Below, piece after piece: positions 8,615 to 17,270 of a stretch of 64,000 nt of DNA. The notes under the pieces are model-generated. The model was not told the DNA's origin. It saw only the letters and a list, made by a program, of their open reading frames with translations, and did no database searches. Origin of the DNA: CALBJU01 sp965247125 (lineage in GTDB: Bacteria; Bacteroidota; Rhodothermia; Rhodothermales; UBA10348); NCBI GenBank assembly GCA_965247125.1, contig CBDFGO010000001.1, positions 186,001-250,000 on the forward strand. The letters are read 5' to 3'. The translations under genes were made by a program, and so were the position numbers. How positions within the stretch are numbered: position 1 is the stretch's first letter; the number at the start of each line of letters is the position of its first letter.

Positions 8615-10324
8615 GTGCTGAAACGACTTTATATCCGCGATTTTGCTCTCATTGAAGAGCTGGAGGTCGAGTTTGCGTCAGGTCTCAATATTGTCACGGG
8701 CGAGACAGGCGCTGGAAAATCGATCATCGTTGGAGCTCTGAAGTTGATCCTGGGAGACCGTGCGTCGACGGATACCATCCGAGCTGGAGGCAGAAAAACA
8801 GTTGTGGAGGGCGAGTTCGATGTCGGCGTCGAAGGTGATCTGGCGACGCTGCTGTCTGAAAACAGCATCGATGTCTTTCCCACTCTGATTCTTCGCCGGG
8901 AGGTGTCCCCCTCTCAGAGCCGGGCCTTCATCAACGACAGTCCTGCCACCGTATCACTACTGAGGCAGGTAGCTGGCGAACTGGTTGACCTGCACGGTCA
9001 ACATGAGCACCAATCGCTGCTCAAAGTTGAGCGTCATCTTCAGCTGGTGGATGGATTTGGAGGCCTTGATGCGCTGGTAAAAACCTGCGGTGATCGCTAC
9101 GAAATGGTATCGGACATTTCTGGGCGTCGGTCAAAAATGCTTCGGAGGGAAGAGGAATTGAAGCAGGAGCAAGCACTGCTTGAATTCCAGATAGCCGAAA
9201 TTGACGCTGTTTCGCCCCTTCCGGGGGAGGAAGATGAACTCGAGGGTGAGCGCCGAATTCTGGAAAATGCGGAAAAATTGTTCGAGGCGACCTCCGCGCT
9301 ATTCGAGCTTATGTACAATTCAGATTCTGCGATCTCAGACCTGCTCGTGAGGGCCCGAAATGAACTGCAGGATTTGAGCCGCATCGACGACTGCTTTGAT
9401 TCGGTGACAGAAGAGATTGCATCTGCACAAATATCGGTCTCTGAAGCGGCCTCATTTCTCCAGGACTATAACTCCAGGATCGAATTCAACCCGCAACGAC
9501 TTGAAGCTATTCGGGAGCGTCTCATTGATTTTGACGGGTTGAAACGAAAGTACGGTGGAACCATAGCATCGGTGGCCCTGCATCGAGAGGATATTGGTGA
9601 GCGTTTCAGACTGGCTGCAGATTTTCAAGGTGCACTCGATGCTGTGGACGCCGAGTTCAACAAGGCGTCTGCCGAACTGTCTGATGTGGCCCTGCGGCTT
9701 TCTGCGAAGAGGCGCGCGGTCGCCACGCAAATCGAAACCGCCATCGTATCGGAGCTCGACTCATTGGGAATGCCCCAGAGCCAGTTCGAAGTACGTCTGG
9801 AAAAGAAGGAAGACGAGGAAGGCTGGGTTGGGGATGGGGAACTGCGCTATGCCGTCGGACCGGGCGGCATCGACCGTGGAGAATTCCATATATCGACCAA
9901 TCCAGGAGTGGATCCACTACCCCTCAAGAAGGTGGCCTCCGGAGGAGAAATTTCGCGGATTATGCTGGCTCTCAAATCAATACTTGCCAAGAGCGATCGC
10001 ATGCCTATCCTCGTGTTTGATGAAATTGACACCGGTATTTCCGGATCAATTGCCCAGCAGGTGGGCGACTGTATGGTCACGCTCAGCACGTACCACCAGA
10101 TAGTCGCCATCACGCACCTTCCGCAGGTGGCTTCCGCTGGTGATGCCCATTTCAAGGTAGCAAAAAGACTACAGGAGGGGAGACCGCAAATTGAGATGAC
10201 CCGGCTTTCTTCCGCGCAGCGACGGGCGGAAATTGCTTCGTTGCTGAGTGGGTCCGAAGTCACCGAGGCTTCCCTGACCAGTGCGCGTGAGTTGATCGAA
10301 AGCCGACCCCACGGGGGCAGCTGA
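8615..10324 (+). CDS. recN: DNA repair protein RecN
   Basis: RecN is a 569-aa SMC-like ATPase that acts at double-strand breaks. The N-terminal ATPase half contains Walker A GETGAGKS (residues 29-36) and the Q-loop region DLHGQHEHQSLL. The centre (about 160-380) is a coiled coil. The C-terminal half carries the signature ASGGEISRIMLALK and Walker B ILVFDEIDTGISG (about 464-476), followed by ITHLPQVAS. The start is GTG at 8615, chosen because the conserved opening LKRLYIRDFALIEEL begins directly there. It lies 12 bases after secA and 28 before the phosphohexomutase, so a three-gene transcript is likely. No LexA-type box is visible inside the short gaps. Confidence 0.97.
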   Translation: MLKRLYIRDFALIEELEVEFASGLNIVTGETGAGKSIIVGALKLILGDRASTDTIRAGGRKTVVEGEFDVGVEGDLATLLSENSIDVFPTLILRREVSPSQSRAFINDSPATVSLLRQVAGELVDLHGQHEHQSLLKVERHLQLVDGFGGLDALVKTCGDRYEMVSDISGRRSKMLRREEELKQEQALLEFQIAEIDAVSPLPGEEDELEGERRILENAEKLFEATSALFELMYNSDSAISDLLVRARNELQDLSRIDDCFDSVTEEIASAQISVSEAASFLQDYNSRIEFNPQRLEAIRERLIDFDGLKRKYGGTIASVALHREDIGERFRLAADFQGALDAVDAEFNKASAELSDVALRLSAKRRAVATQIETAIVSELDSLGMPQSQFEVRLEKKEDEEGWVGDGELRYAVGPGGIDRGEFHISTNPGVDPLPLKKVASGGEISRIMLALKSILAKSDRMPILVFDEIDTGISGSIAQQVGDCMVTLSTYHQIVAITHLPQVASAGDAHFKVAKRLQEGRPQIEMTRLSSAQRRAEIASLLSGSEVTEASLTSARELIESRPHGGS

Positions 10325-10352
10325 TTACCCATCTAAAGAAAGTACCGCTCCT

Positions 10353-11774
10353 ATGACCCCATCTCGCTCCGCGATTCGTTTTGGAACCGATGGCTGGCGA
10401 GCCATCATTGGTGACGATTACACGATGGATAATCTTGAACGCGTTTCTTTGGCCACCGCCAGTTGGATTCTGGAAACCTATGGCGCGGACTCTGGCGTTG
10501 TTATTGGATACGATACACGTTTCAGAGGTCGAGATTTCGCTCGTACGGCGGCTCGCGTCATGGCGGCTTCGGGTGTGCGGGTTGTGATCGCGGATTCTTT
10601 TGCACCCACCCAGGCAATCTCGTGGGCTACAAAGGAGTACAGTCTTCAAGCGGGTGTTGTAATCACCGCTTCACACAACCCACCGGAATACAATGGATTC
10701 AAGATCAAGGGCTATTTCGGAGGCGCAGCGCTACCGGAAATGATCTCCCAGGTCGAATCCAGAATAGAACCATTTGAAGCCCGGGAATACCCGGACTTTG
10801 ATGCGTTGGTGGAGAGCGGAAAAGTCACTGAACAGCCCATCAAACAGGCGTTCGTGGATCATCTCGGGACAATCATTGATATCGACGCTATTCGCGAGGC
10901 GGGGATCACCGTTCTTCACGACGCAATGTTCGGCGCGGGTCAGGGCATCTTATCCGAACTCCTGGGAACGGATCGGGTCATCGAAAAGAGATGTGAAATC
11001 AATCCCGGGTTCGAGGGCATCCCCCCCGAGCCCATAGAGAAAAACCTGAACGAGCTTAGGGACCTGATCGTTCAGAACGGATGCGACGTGGCGATCGCAA
11101 ACGACGGAGATGCTGACAGAATTGGGATGGCAGACGAACACGGCGATTTCGTCGACTCCCACAAGATATTGGCGCTGCTTATCGATTACCTGCACACCGA
11201 CAAAGGGCTGACCGGGAGCATCGTTAAGACGTTTTCGACTACCGATATGCTCGACAAAATGGGGGAACAGCTGGGACTCGAGGTGGAAACGACGGCCATC
11301 GGGTTCAAATACATCGGCGAGAAGTTCTTGAATGGCGACGTTCTGGTAGGGGGTGAGGAGTCAGGGGGAATGGCCGTGAAAGGTCACATCCCGGAGCGCG
11401 ATGGGCTCTACATCGGCCTTTTGATTCTCGAAATGATGGCAAAACGCGGCCGACAGCTTTCCTCCCTTGTGAGCGATCTCCACGATACATACGGACATTT
11501 CGGCTTCTATCGCAATGATGTCCGCACGAGTCAGAAAAAGAAGGATTCCATCCTGATCATGCTACGCGAGAAGGGAGGTTTGTCAAGCCTTGGGGGACAC
11601 GAGGTCGAGCGCCTGGAAACGCTGGACGGCTTCAAGCATCACCTGAAGGATGGATGGCTGCTGATTCGTCCCTCCGGCACCGAGCCCGTGTTGCGTATTT
11701 ACGCCGAGGCTCAGACAGCGGAAGACGCCGAAAGACTTGTGCTCGACGCAATGAGTCAATTGGGCGTGGATTAA
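10353..11774 (+). CDS. Phosphoglucomutase/phosphomannomutase family enzyme
   Basis: This is a 473-aa alpha-D-phosphohexomutase that interconverts hexose 1- and 6-phosphates through a phosphoserine. The four-domain layout is complete: substrate opening FGTDGWRAIIGDDYT, catalytic TASHNPPEYNGFK with Ser107, metal-binding DGDADRIGM (Asp251, 253, 255), sugar-binding GGEESGG in domain 3, and phosphate-binding RPSGTEPVLRIYAEA in domain 4. Whether glucose, mannose or glucosamine phosphate is preferred cannot be told from these motifs. The FGTDGWR opening and the GEESGG loop resemble the group annotated as phosphoglucomutase/phosphomannomutase rather than GlmM. The 3' end overlaps the convergent Nudix gene by four bases. 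Confidence 0.93.
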   Translation: MTPSRSAIRFGTDGWRAIIGDDYTMDNLERVSLATASWILETYGADSGVVIGYDTRFRGRDFARTAARVMAASGVRVVIADSFAPTQAISWATKEYSLQAGVVITASHNPPEYNGFKIKGYFGGAALPEMISQVESRIEPFEAREYPDFDALVESGKVTEQPIKQAFVDHLGTIIDIDAIREAGITVLHDAMFGAGQGILSELLGTDRVIEKRCEINPGFEGIPPEPIEKNLNELRDLIVQNGCDVAIANDGDADRIGMADEHGDFVDSHKILALLIDYLHTDKGLTGSIVKTFSTTDMLDKMGEQLGLEVETTAIGFKYIGEKFLNGDVLVGGEESGGMAVKGHIPERDGLYIGLLILEMMAKRGRQLSSLVSDLHDTYGHFGFYRNDVRTSQKKKDSILIMLREKGGLSSLGGHEVERLETLDGFKHHLKDGWLLIRPSGTEPVLRIYAEAQTAEDAERLVLDAMSQLGVD

Positions 11775-12472
11775 AGAATAGTCTCCAGTTCGAGCAGCTC
11801 AGGATCCAAAACTGCAGCCAGTTCGGCCAACATCATTGCGGTCGCGCCCCACACGAACCTGCCTCCAAACGTGAAGTGCGGGACTTTTCGATCCTTGCCC
11901 AGCAAGCTCAACACTCTGACTGATCTCTGCCTGGCGTCGAGAAGATCTCGATAACGGACGCCAAACACATTGGCAACTTCCTCTGTTTGAACCGCCATGT
12001 CAGGACGATCGTGGACGATCCCCACGAACGGATAGACGCAAAAGTCTGACGGCAGAACGTAGAGGGGTGTAAGTCGACCGCAGATCTGAATGGTTTTTCG
12101 ATCGATCAGAACCTCTTCCTCTGTCTCCCTCAAAGCGGTTTGTTCGAGTTCCTCGCTGTTTTCCCTTCGACCTCCGGGAAAAGCAACCTGACCGGCGTGC
12201 TGGGTCATCGCTTCAGGACGCTCGGTGAGCAGAAGTTTTGGGCGTCCTTTCGAACAGGGATAGAACAGCGCGAGTACGGCCGCTTCCCTGCATGTTTTTG
12301 CCGAAATGGAGGCCATTTCCGGCTGGCGACGCGACAGCGGAGCCATCTGGAATTGAGCCGGCTGACCGGGCAGCGGTCGGGCCAACTGAGCATTCAGAAA
12401 TTTGACGAACTCTGGAAAGTCGGTGAATTCCGGAAAGTCAGCGAACGGTGGAAAGGAACGGTCCTGGATCAT
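11771..12472 (-). CDS. CoA-pyrophosphatase-type Nudix hydrolase
   Basis: The 233-aa protein has a Nudix box GGRRENSEELEQTALRETEE (Mg2+-binding glutamates) preceded by LLTERPEAMTQHAGQVAFPG. That run is characteristic of the NudL/CoA-diphosphatase branch, which cleaves CoA and its derivatives to 3',5'-ADP and phosphopantetheine. The N-terminus has a short internal duplication (FADFPEF then TDFPEF) caused by a repeated DNA segment, so the true start may lie further in. The ATG at 12472 is the first in-frame ATG. The gene is convergent with the phosphohexomutase (4-base overlap) and lies 44 bases after the start of the upstream exported-protein gene's 3' end, so it may share that promoter. Confidence 0.85.
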   Translation of the reverse strand: MIQDRSFPPFADFPEFTDFPEFVKFLNAQLARPLPGQPAQFQMAPLSRRQPEMASISAKTCREAAVLALFYPCSKGRPKLLLTERPEAMTQHAGQVAFPGGRRENSEELEQTALRETEEEVLIDRKTIQICGRLTPLYVLPSDFCVYPFVGIVHDRPDMAVQTEEVANVFGVRYRDLLDARQRSVRVLSLLGKDRKVPHFTFGGRFVWGATAMMLAELAAVLDPELLELETIL

Positions 12473-12516
12473 GGCACGCTTATGTGCCTATCCGGCCACT
12501 AGGTTCCAGTTCGAAT

Positions 12517-13368
12517 CTATTCAGTTTCCGAGAGTGTGATGACGTAGTCAGAAAACTCGGTGTAGTGATCCAGAACGAGCGTGATGGTGCGCAGGCGCCG
12601 CTGCATCGGAAAAGCACCGCGTACGAGCCTGCTCACGGGCACATCCAAACCATTGATTCTTTCGAAATGGGTCTCGGCCATCAATCTGCGATCTGAAGGG
12701 CTCCGTACATGCATGCGGGTCTGCACCAGCTCGCCTGTTTCGGGATCGAGCCAAATCATCATGCCTTGCTGAGGCGCGTTCATCCGATCCATTCCAGGCC
12801 CACCCGGACGTCTTCCGCCCGGACGCTGACGCTGCCCAGGACGAGATCCTCCAGGGCGACGGCCTTCGGCAGACGGTCTGCGCCCCTGCTCCCGCGGGGC
12901 AAGAGCGAACGCATATTTGATCAGCAATCTTCCGTCGATTTCATCCTCCACAGGCTCAGCGGCAGGTCGGGCGCCTGCAAGCAGTTGAATGGGAAGGATA
13001 TATTCGTTCAGCATCGGACCAATTTCAGGCGTCATCATGGAAGACAGGCTGCGCTGGATCCGTCTGCGTTCGGACACGTCAAGCGTGTCCCCATTCAGGC
13101 TTAAAAAATCTACTTCACCACGTACTCTTGGTCCCTCAGCGCCCCTCGAGAAGGTCATTTCAATCATTGCCACCCGTTCACCGCCTCCTGACTTCACAGC
13201 ATGCTTGATGTCAGCGTGAACGCTGAAATCACTCAGTGAAGACAGGATGGCGCGCTGCCCCTGCATCCAACTGCGAAAAAGCTCACGGTCGTTTTGTTGT
13301 TGAGCACGTACGCCCGCTGCTGTCAAAAACAGGAGCAGACTGAGGGTGATTGTGCGATAGATTTTCAT
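12517..13368 (-). CDS. Exported protein with Arg/Gly/Pro-rich insert, unknown function
   Basis: I do not recognise the family. It has a clear signal peptide (hydrophobic LSLLLFLTAAGVRAQ, residues 9-23), so it is periplasmic or surface-located. Around residues 160-195 there is a low-complexity stretch built from RRPGG/RPGQ units. After it comes MMIWLDPETGELVQTRMHV and then ETHFERINGLDVPVSRLV, alternating strands of the kind seen in LolA/LolB-like lipoprotein carriers and related beta-sheet folds. That resemblance is only structural guesswork. The gene reads into the Nudix gene and is divergent from the two-component regulator at 13598. Confidence 0.65.
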   Translation of the reverse strand: MKIYRTITLSLLLFLTAAGVRAQQQNDRELFRSWMQGQRAILSSLSDFSVHADIKHAVKSGGGERVAMIEMTFSRGAEGPRVRGEVDFLSLNGDTLDVSERRRIQRSLSSMMTPEIGPMLNEYILPIQLLAGARPAAEPVEDEIDGRLLIKYAFALAPREQGRRPSAEGRRPGGSRPGQRQRPGGRRPGGPGMDRMNAPQQGMMIWLDPETGELVQTRMHVRSPSDRRLMAETHFERINGLDVPVSRLVRGAFPMQRRLRTITLVLDHYTEFSDYVITLSETE

Positions 13369-13516
13369 TGAATCAGTAAGGTTCGGGGCAGGTCAAAAAT
13401 GGGTTGGTTCTCTGTTATTGGCGTAGATGGCATATATGGGGTTGCTGTGCCGATAAAGTATACCGAGGCCACTACCTGGAGTTGTCACAAAATTGTGGAA
13501 TATCCTGAAAGACTGC

Positions 13517-13544
13517 TTGAAGACCTTTGATCGACCTATATTTG
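13517..13544 (+). promoter_or_regulatory. Bacteroidota-type promoter for the response regulator gene
   Basis: TATATTTG at 13537-13544 matches the TAnnTTTG -7 box used by Bacteroidota-type primary sigma factors, and TTG at 13517-13519 could be the -33 element (17-base spacer, slightly short). It is about 53 bases before the ATG of the regulator and points at it. Confidence 0.4.
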
Positions 13545-13597
13545 GGGACTCACTCCGGGTGACCAGGTGAAATTTCGAGCATCCAACCCAGAAGTAG

Positions 13598-14320
13598 ATG
13601 GCCAGAATTCCGGACATATTGTTGGTCGAAGATGATGCAGAGCTGCGCGATCTAGTGCAAAACCGGCTTTCTGAGACCGGATACGAGGTCAGAACGGCTG
13701 TGACAGGCCCACAAGCGCTCGAACGTGTGGCGGAAAAAGTGCCGGATGTCGTCCTTCTAGACATCATGCTGCCTGAAATGGATGGTCTGGAGGTATGTCG
13801 AAGGTTGCGGGCGGATTTCCCCTTGATGTACATCCTGATGCTGACCGCGCGCTCGGAGGAAATGGACCGTGTCGTCGGACTGGAAGTCGGCGCCGACGAC
13901 TATGTGACAAAACCCTTCAGTCTGAGCGAATTGGTCGCCCGTGTGAGAAGTGCTCTTCGCCGGCTTCGATTAACCGAGGAAAGCGCACGGGCCGCGGGAG
14001 ACGAGGAGCAACCGTTAACGGTTGGAAATATGAGAATCGATCCCATGCGTCGTCAGGTTTTTCAAGACGGTTCCGAGCTCACGTTGACGGTCCTGGAGTT
14101 TGATCTGCTCGTTTTTTTGGCGCGAAATCCAGAGCGGCCCTTCACGCGGATGCAGCTACTCGATAAAGTTTGGGACATCCAGTACGAGGGCTACGATCGG
14201 ACTGTGGATTCACACGTCCAGCGTCTGCGATCCAAAATTGAGAACGATCCAGGAAATCCGGTGTTCATCAAGACGGTCTGGGGAGTCGGGTACAAGTTTC
14301 AGCCTCCCGAAGAGCACTGA
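13598..14320 (+). CDS. OmpR/PhoB-family response regulator
   Basis: This 240-aa transcription factor has a receiver domain at residues 5-118. It contains the acidic pocket EDD at 11-13, the phosphorylated Asp55 in VVLLDIMLPEMDG, and the KPFS lysine loop. The C-terminal winged-helix DNA-binding domain (about 135-235) shows the typical LTVLEFDLLVFLARNPERPF and YDRTVDSHVQRLRSKIE. It is followed after 19 bases by a histidine kinase gene, so the two form a two-component pair. The controlled stimulus is unknown; the divergent exported-protein gene and the nearby hsp20 are possible but unproven targets. Confidence 0.95.
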   Translation: MARIPDILLVEDDAELRDLVQNRLSETGYEVRTAVTGPQALERVAEKVPDVVLLDIMLPEMDGLEVCRRLRADFPLMYILMLTARSEEMDRVVGLEVGADDYVTKPFSLSELVARVRSALRRLRLTEESARAAGDEEQPLTVGNMRIDPMRRQVFQDGSELTLTVLEFDLLVFLARNPERPFTRMQLLDKVWDIQYEGYDRTVDSHVQRLRSKIENDPGNPVFIKTVWGVGYKFQPPEEH

Positions 14321-14339
14321 CAACCCCTTTGAAAGTGTC

Positions 14340-15887
14340 ATGACAACTCACCCCCAGGCACAGGACATATCGCCGGCTGGATCATCGGAAGATCGTGCGC
14401 GAGGGCCGAGCGGGACGGTATTCTGGCGGGTCGCCGCCGCGATGATAGCGATTCAGATCGCGATCGCCGTACTGGCCGCGGGATTTACGATATGGTATGC
14501 ACAGGATGCGCAGCGATCACTGGCGGCTGTAGCCATTTCGGCACGATTGGATGCACTTGCAGAGGAAATCGAGCGGAGGGCGACCTCATTCGATATCGAC
14601 CTGTCGGGCTTTTCTCCCGCGCTTCAACTGGATCTGCGCTACCGTTTTCCCGATCCAATGGTCGTCATCAATCTCGCCAGCCGACCTTCTTCCATTTTTC
14701 TGCCGGCTCTGGATGGCTTCCCATCGTTGTCTGCCGAGCCAGATTCCTCTATAGAGATTCCGGAATTTGTCGGGAGCGATGAAGTGCTCGATGATGTAGT
14801 CGTCGATTTTTCGAACGACTTCGTCCAAGGGGGATTCGCCAGTGCGCCGCTCATAGATGACACTGGATTTCCCATCGGGATTGTTCTGGTCCAACCGATC
14901 CGCAATTCCATGACTCTCGAATTGGCAGACACTCTACAAGCCTTTCGCCGGTCCGTTCGAATCGTCGCGCTCCTTTCCATTTTCATCGCTCTATTGCTGG
15001 GAGCCTTCATTACCTGGTGGCTGGTCAGGCCGTTGCGGAGCATGGCGATGCGTGTCAATCTTATTGGGCAAGGGTCGTATGAGGAGCGACTGGAGGTCAA
15101 GGGTAGTGACGAGTTTTCGTCTCTGGCATCGGCAATAAATCTGATGTCTGACAGGGTTCAGCACAGCATTACCGTTCTCAAAGAGTCCGAGCTTCTCAGA
15201 AGAGAGCTTGTTGCCAATATCGGCCACGATCTACGCACACCGTTGGCGGCAATTCGGGCACATCTGGAAGAATCAGCCCGATTTCGGCAGGAAAAGCGAT
15301 ATGATGAAGCGGGAGCTTCTGTTCTGGCTGCCGAACGTCAGAGTGTATACTTGAATGCCCTGGTAGACGACCTCTTCGAACTTGGGGTGCTCGAGAGTAC
15401 GCAGCCGAGGCTGCGTGAAGAGCCCGTTCTTCCAGGAGAACTTGTGTCGGACGCCATTTCAGGAAATCGGTCTCTGGCGGCCCAGGGAGGCGTCGAACTG
15501 GAACGGCGGGTTCAGGATGATCTGCCCGCTCTCCAGGCTGATGGCACACGATTGCTCAGGTTGTTGAATAATCTACTTTCAAACGGAATCCGCCACACCC
15601 CGCCCCAGGGACGGGTTCGCATCACTGCAAAACTCGACGGTGATGTGATGCAGATTGAGGTCATAGACACCGGCGAGGGCATCGACGAAGAGGATCTCGA
15701 ACGGTTATTCGATCGCTATTACCGGGGGAGGGATTCAAGGACTCGCTCCGGAAAGGAGTCAGGGCAAGGCACGGGCCTGGGGCTTGCCATCTCCCGCGCC
15801 ATCGCCCAAGCCCACGGGGGCACACTCGAAGCCATCAGTACTCTTGGCGAGGGCACCACAATGCGTCTCCGATTACCTGTGGCCTAA
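14340..15887 (+). CDS. Membrane sensor histidine kinase (partner of the 13598 regulator)
   Basis: The 515-aa kinase has two membrane helices (about residues 38-58 and 205-228) enclosing a periplasmic sensor region of roughly 145 residues. Then follow HAMP (about 225-280), HisKA with the phosphorylated His296 in NIGHDLRTPLAAI, and HATPase_c with NLLSNGIRHTP, DTGEGID and GTGLGLAIS. The frame is open further upstream, to 14100 inside the regulator gene, but the ATG at 14340 directly after the regulator stop gives the normal signal-anchor N-terminus and avoids a 220-base overlap. All catalytic boxes are intact. The sensor domain has no family I recognise. Confidence 0.94.
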   Translation: MTTHPQAQDISPAGSSEDRARGPSGTVFWRVAAAMIAIQIAIAVLAAGFTIWYAQDAQRSLAAVAISARLDALAEEIERRATSFDIDLSGFSPALQLDLRYRFPDPMVVINLASRPSSIFLPALDGFPSLSAEPDSSIEIPEFVGSDEVLDDVVVDFSNDFVQGGFASAPLIDDTGFPIGIVLVQPIRNSMTLELADTLQAFRRSVRIVALLSIFIALLLGAFITWWLVRPLRSMAMRVNLIGQGSYEERLEVKGSDEFSSLASAINLMSDRVQHSITVLKESELLRRELVANIGHDLRTPLAAIRAHLEESARFRQEKRYDEAGASVLAAERQSVYLNALVDDLFELGVLESTQPRLREEPVLPGELVSDAISGNRSLAAQGGVELERRVQDDLPALQADGTRLLRLLNNLLSNGIRHTPPQGRVRITAKLDGDVMQIEVIDTGEGIDEEDLERLFDRYYRGRDSRTRSGKESGQGTGLGLAISRAIAQAHGGTLEAISTLGEGTTMRLRLPVA

Positions 15888-15904
15888 TATTCCGGCAAAA
15901 AGAA

Positions 15905-15929
15905 GGGCGGGCGCCTTCGGCGCCCGCCC
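15905..15929 (-). terminator. Strong hairpin terminator for hsp20, shared with the kinase gene
   Basis: GGGCGGGCGCC (15905-15915) and GGCGCCCGCCC (15919-15929) form a perfect 11-bp stem with loop TTC. Read on the minus strand the stem is followed by TTCTTTTTG, a good U-tract, so it terminates hsp20 transcription. On the plus strand no T-run follows, but the stem lies just 17 bases past the kinase stop and may serve both genes. Confidence 0.8.
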
Positions 15930-16013
15930 GATGCCTCGATTGCTACATCTTCCAGCATATGGCGGTGATCCCCGTCAGTGGATCCGGGCCCTATGTTATC
16001 GAGGACTTTGAGA

Positions 16014-16460
16014 TTACTTGATGCTGATGGTGCGCGGCTTCACTTCGTCCGATTTCGGAATGCGCACGAAGAGGACACCGTTTTCGTGACGGGCGTCAAC
16101 CTTTTTCTCATTGATCTTGGCCGGCATGGAGAACGAGCGATGGAATCGCCCGGTGTGGCGCTCCGCTCGGACAACGTTTTCGTCCTCGCCGATCTCCGGG
16201 GCGACGCGCTCTCCCGAAATGGAGAGAACCCGTTCGTGGAGGTTGATCTCGATTGCATCCTTCTCCACCCCCGGAACGTCAATGGCGAGTTCGTAGGCAT
16301 CGGAAGTCTCCACGACGCCAATTCGAGGATTCCACGTTTCGGATCCCCCATTTTCATTTTCGCGTCCGAACATGGGGAAAAAGTTGGAAAAGATGTGGTC
16401 CAGATCGCCCTGCATGCGCGAAAGCTCCACGCGGGGAGAGAAACGTACTATTTTATTCAT
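16014..16460 (-). CDS. Hsp20/alpha-crystallin small heat-shock protein
   Basis: The product is a 148-aa small heat-shock chaperone that holds unfolding proteins in the cytoplasm. The alpha-crystallin domain spans about residues 40-135, with the typical DAYELAIDVPGVEKDAIEI and the conserved ENGVLFVRIPK near its end. The short C-terminal tail carries the IxI anchor as TISIK. The start is the ATG at 16460, which has GAGGTG six bases upstream; a GTG at 16469 in the same frame would add three residues and leaves no room for that site. The gene stands alone with about 280 bases upstream and ends at the strong hairpin at 15905-15929. Confidence 0.93.
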   Translation of the reverse strand: MNKIVRFSPRVELSRMQGDLDHIFSNFFPMFGRENENGGSETWNPRIGVVETSDAYELAIDVPGVEKDAIEINLHERVLSISGERVAPEIGEDENVVRAERHTGRFHRSFSMPAKINEKKVDARHENGVLFVRIPKSDEVKPRTISIK

Positions 16461-16583
16461 TAAAGGCACCTCATGTACATGTTTTTACAACAGTTAGAGA
16501 GAGAATCGCCTGCTTCGTCTGTGGCGTCCATCTCAGGGTTTGATTTGCACCAGGAGATACAAGGGACGTGCCAGAGCCGGATG

Positions 16584-16600
16584 TCTGACCAATCGTCAGA
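16584..16600. promoter_or_regulatory. Inverted repeat upstream of hsp20
   Basis: TCTGAC (16584-16589) and GTCAGA (16595-16600) are an exact inverted repeat with a 5-base centre, 124 bases before the hsp20 start; a further GTCAGA lies near 16662. It could be an operator. It is not the CIRCE sequence and I do not recognise it. The rest of 16461-16742 holds nothing I can name. Confidence 0.25.
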
Positions 16601-16742
16601 AAAGAAATGTCATTATTACCGCACTTCGCTCATGCCTGAAATCTTGTCGGCGACACTTCGTCAGACTGCTGATCCAGACCTGTCATTCTCGCCATGACGG
16701 ACCTCAGAAGCGGAAAAAGTGTCAGTGCATAAGGAGATCACA

Positions 16743-17252
16743 TTATTCGAACTTGCCCAACAAGAGTCTGGCAGTTATGCCCACCCATAATTCGCCATTC
16801 CCGATGATCGCAACCGGCTCAAGGCTCAGACCAACAAACTGAACGGATGTAATTGCGTGGCCTCCCAACATGAAGCCAAGGTGTCGCCCGATAGTAGCAG
16901 ATGGACAACCCAAGAAACAATCATAATCTTGTGGGCGGTCTTCGTCTCGCCCGGACAGTAATCCGAATCCTGCCGATAGGCCGAATAATTTGTCGCGTGA
17001 ACGACGAGACAATCCTCCCCGAATTCCCGCGAACCGACGTTCAGTCGAGCCGAAAATCACCTCATCTGCGGCATAGATCCACACTCCCCCGAGATGAAAG
17101 TGCTCGGCTGCCATGGTCACAGAGAGATCGAAATGGGGTCCAACGCTTGAAACACCGCCTCCTCCTCCGATCCAGAAGCGGAGGCCTTGAGAATGACCGT
17201 CCAGAGGGGAGAGGAGAACAATCACCACCAGGATGAGACCGTTTTGAATCAC
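16743..17252 (-). CDS. Small exported beta-rich protein, unknown function
   Basis: The predicted product is 169 aa with a signal peptide (LILVVIVLLSPLDGHSQ). The mature part has alternating glycine-rich strands (LRFWIGGGGGVSSVG, LFGLSAGFGLLSG, HLGFMLGGHAITS, LWVGITARLLLG), which suggests a small outer-membrane beta barrel, and one close cysteine pair (DCFLGC). The start is GTG at 17252. It begins 18 bases after the fumarylacetoacetase stop in the same direction and is therefore probably on that transcript, though no functional link is evident. Homology would have to be checked by profile search. Confidence 0.55.
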   Translation of the reverse strand: MIQNGLILVVIVLLSPLDGHSQGLRFWIGGGGGVSSVGPHFDLSVTMAAEHFHLGGVWIYAADEVIFGSTERRFAGIRGGLSRRSRDKLFGLSAGFGLLSGRDEDRPQDYDCFLGCPSATIGRHLGFMLGGHAITSVQFVGLSLEPVAIIGNGELWVGITARLLLGKFE

Positions 17253-17270
17253 GATACGCCCAGGTCCGAA

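Noticed and set aside
14100..14339. N-terminal extension of the histidine kinase
   Set aside because: It would overlap the response regulator by about 220 bases and gives a non-conserved sequence before a normal signal anchor at ATG 14340.
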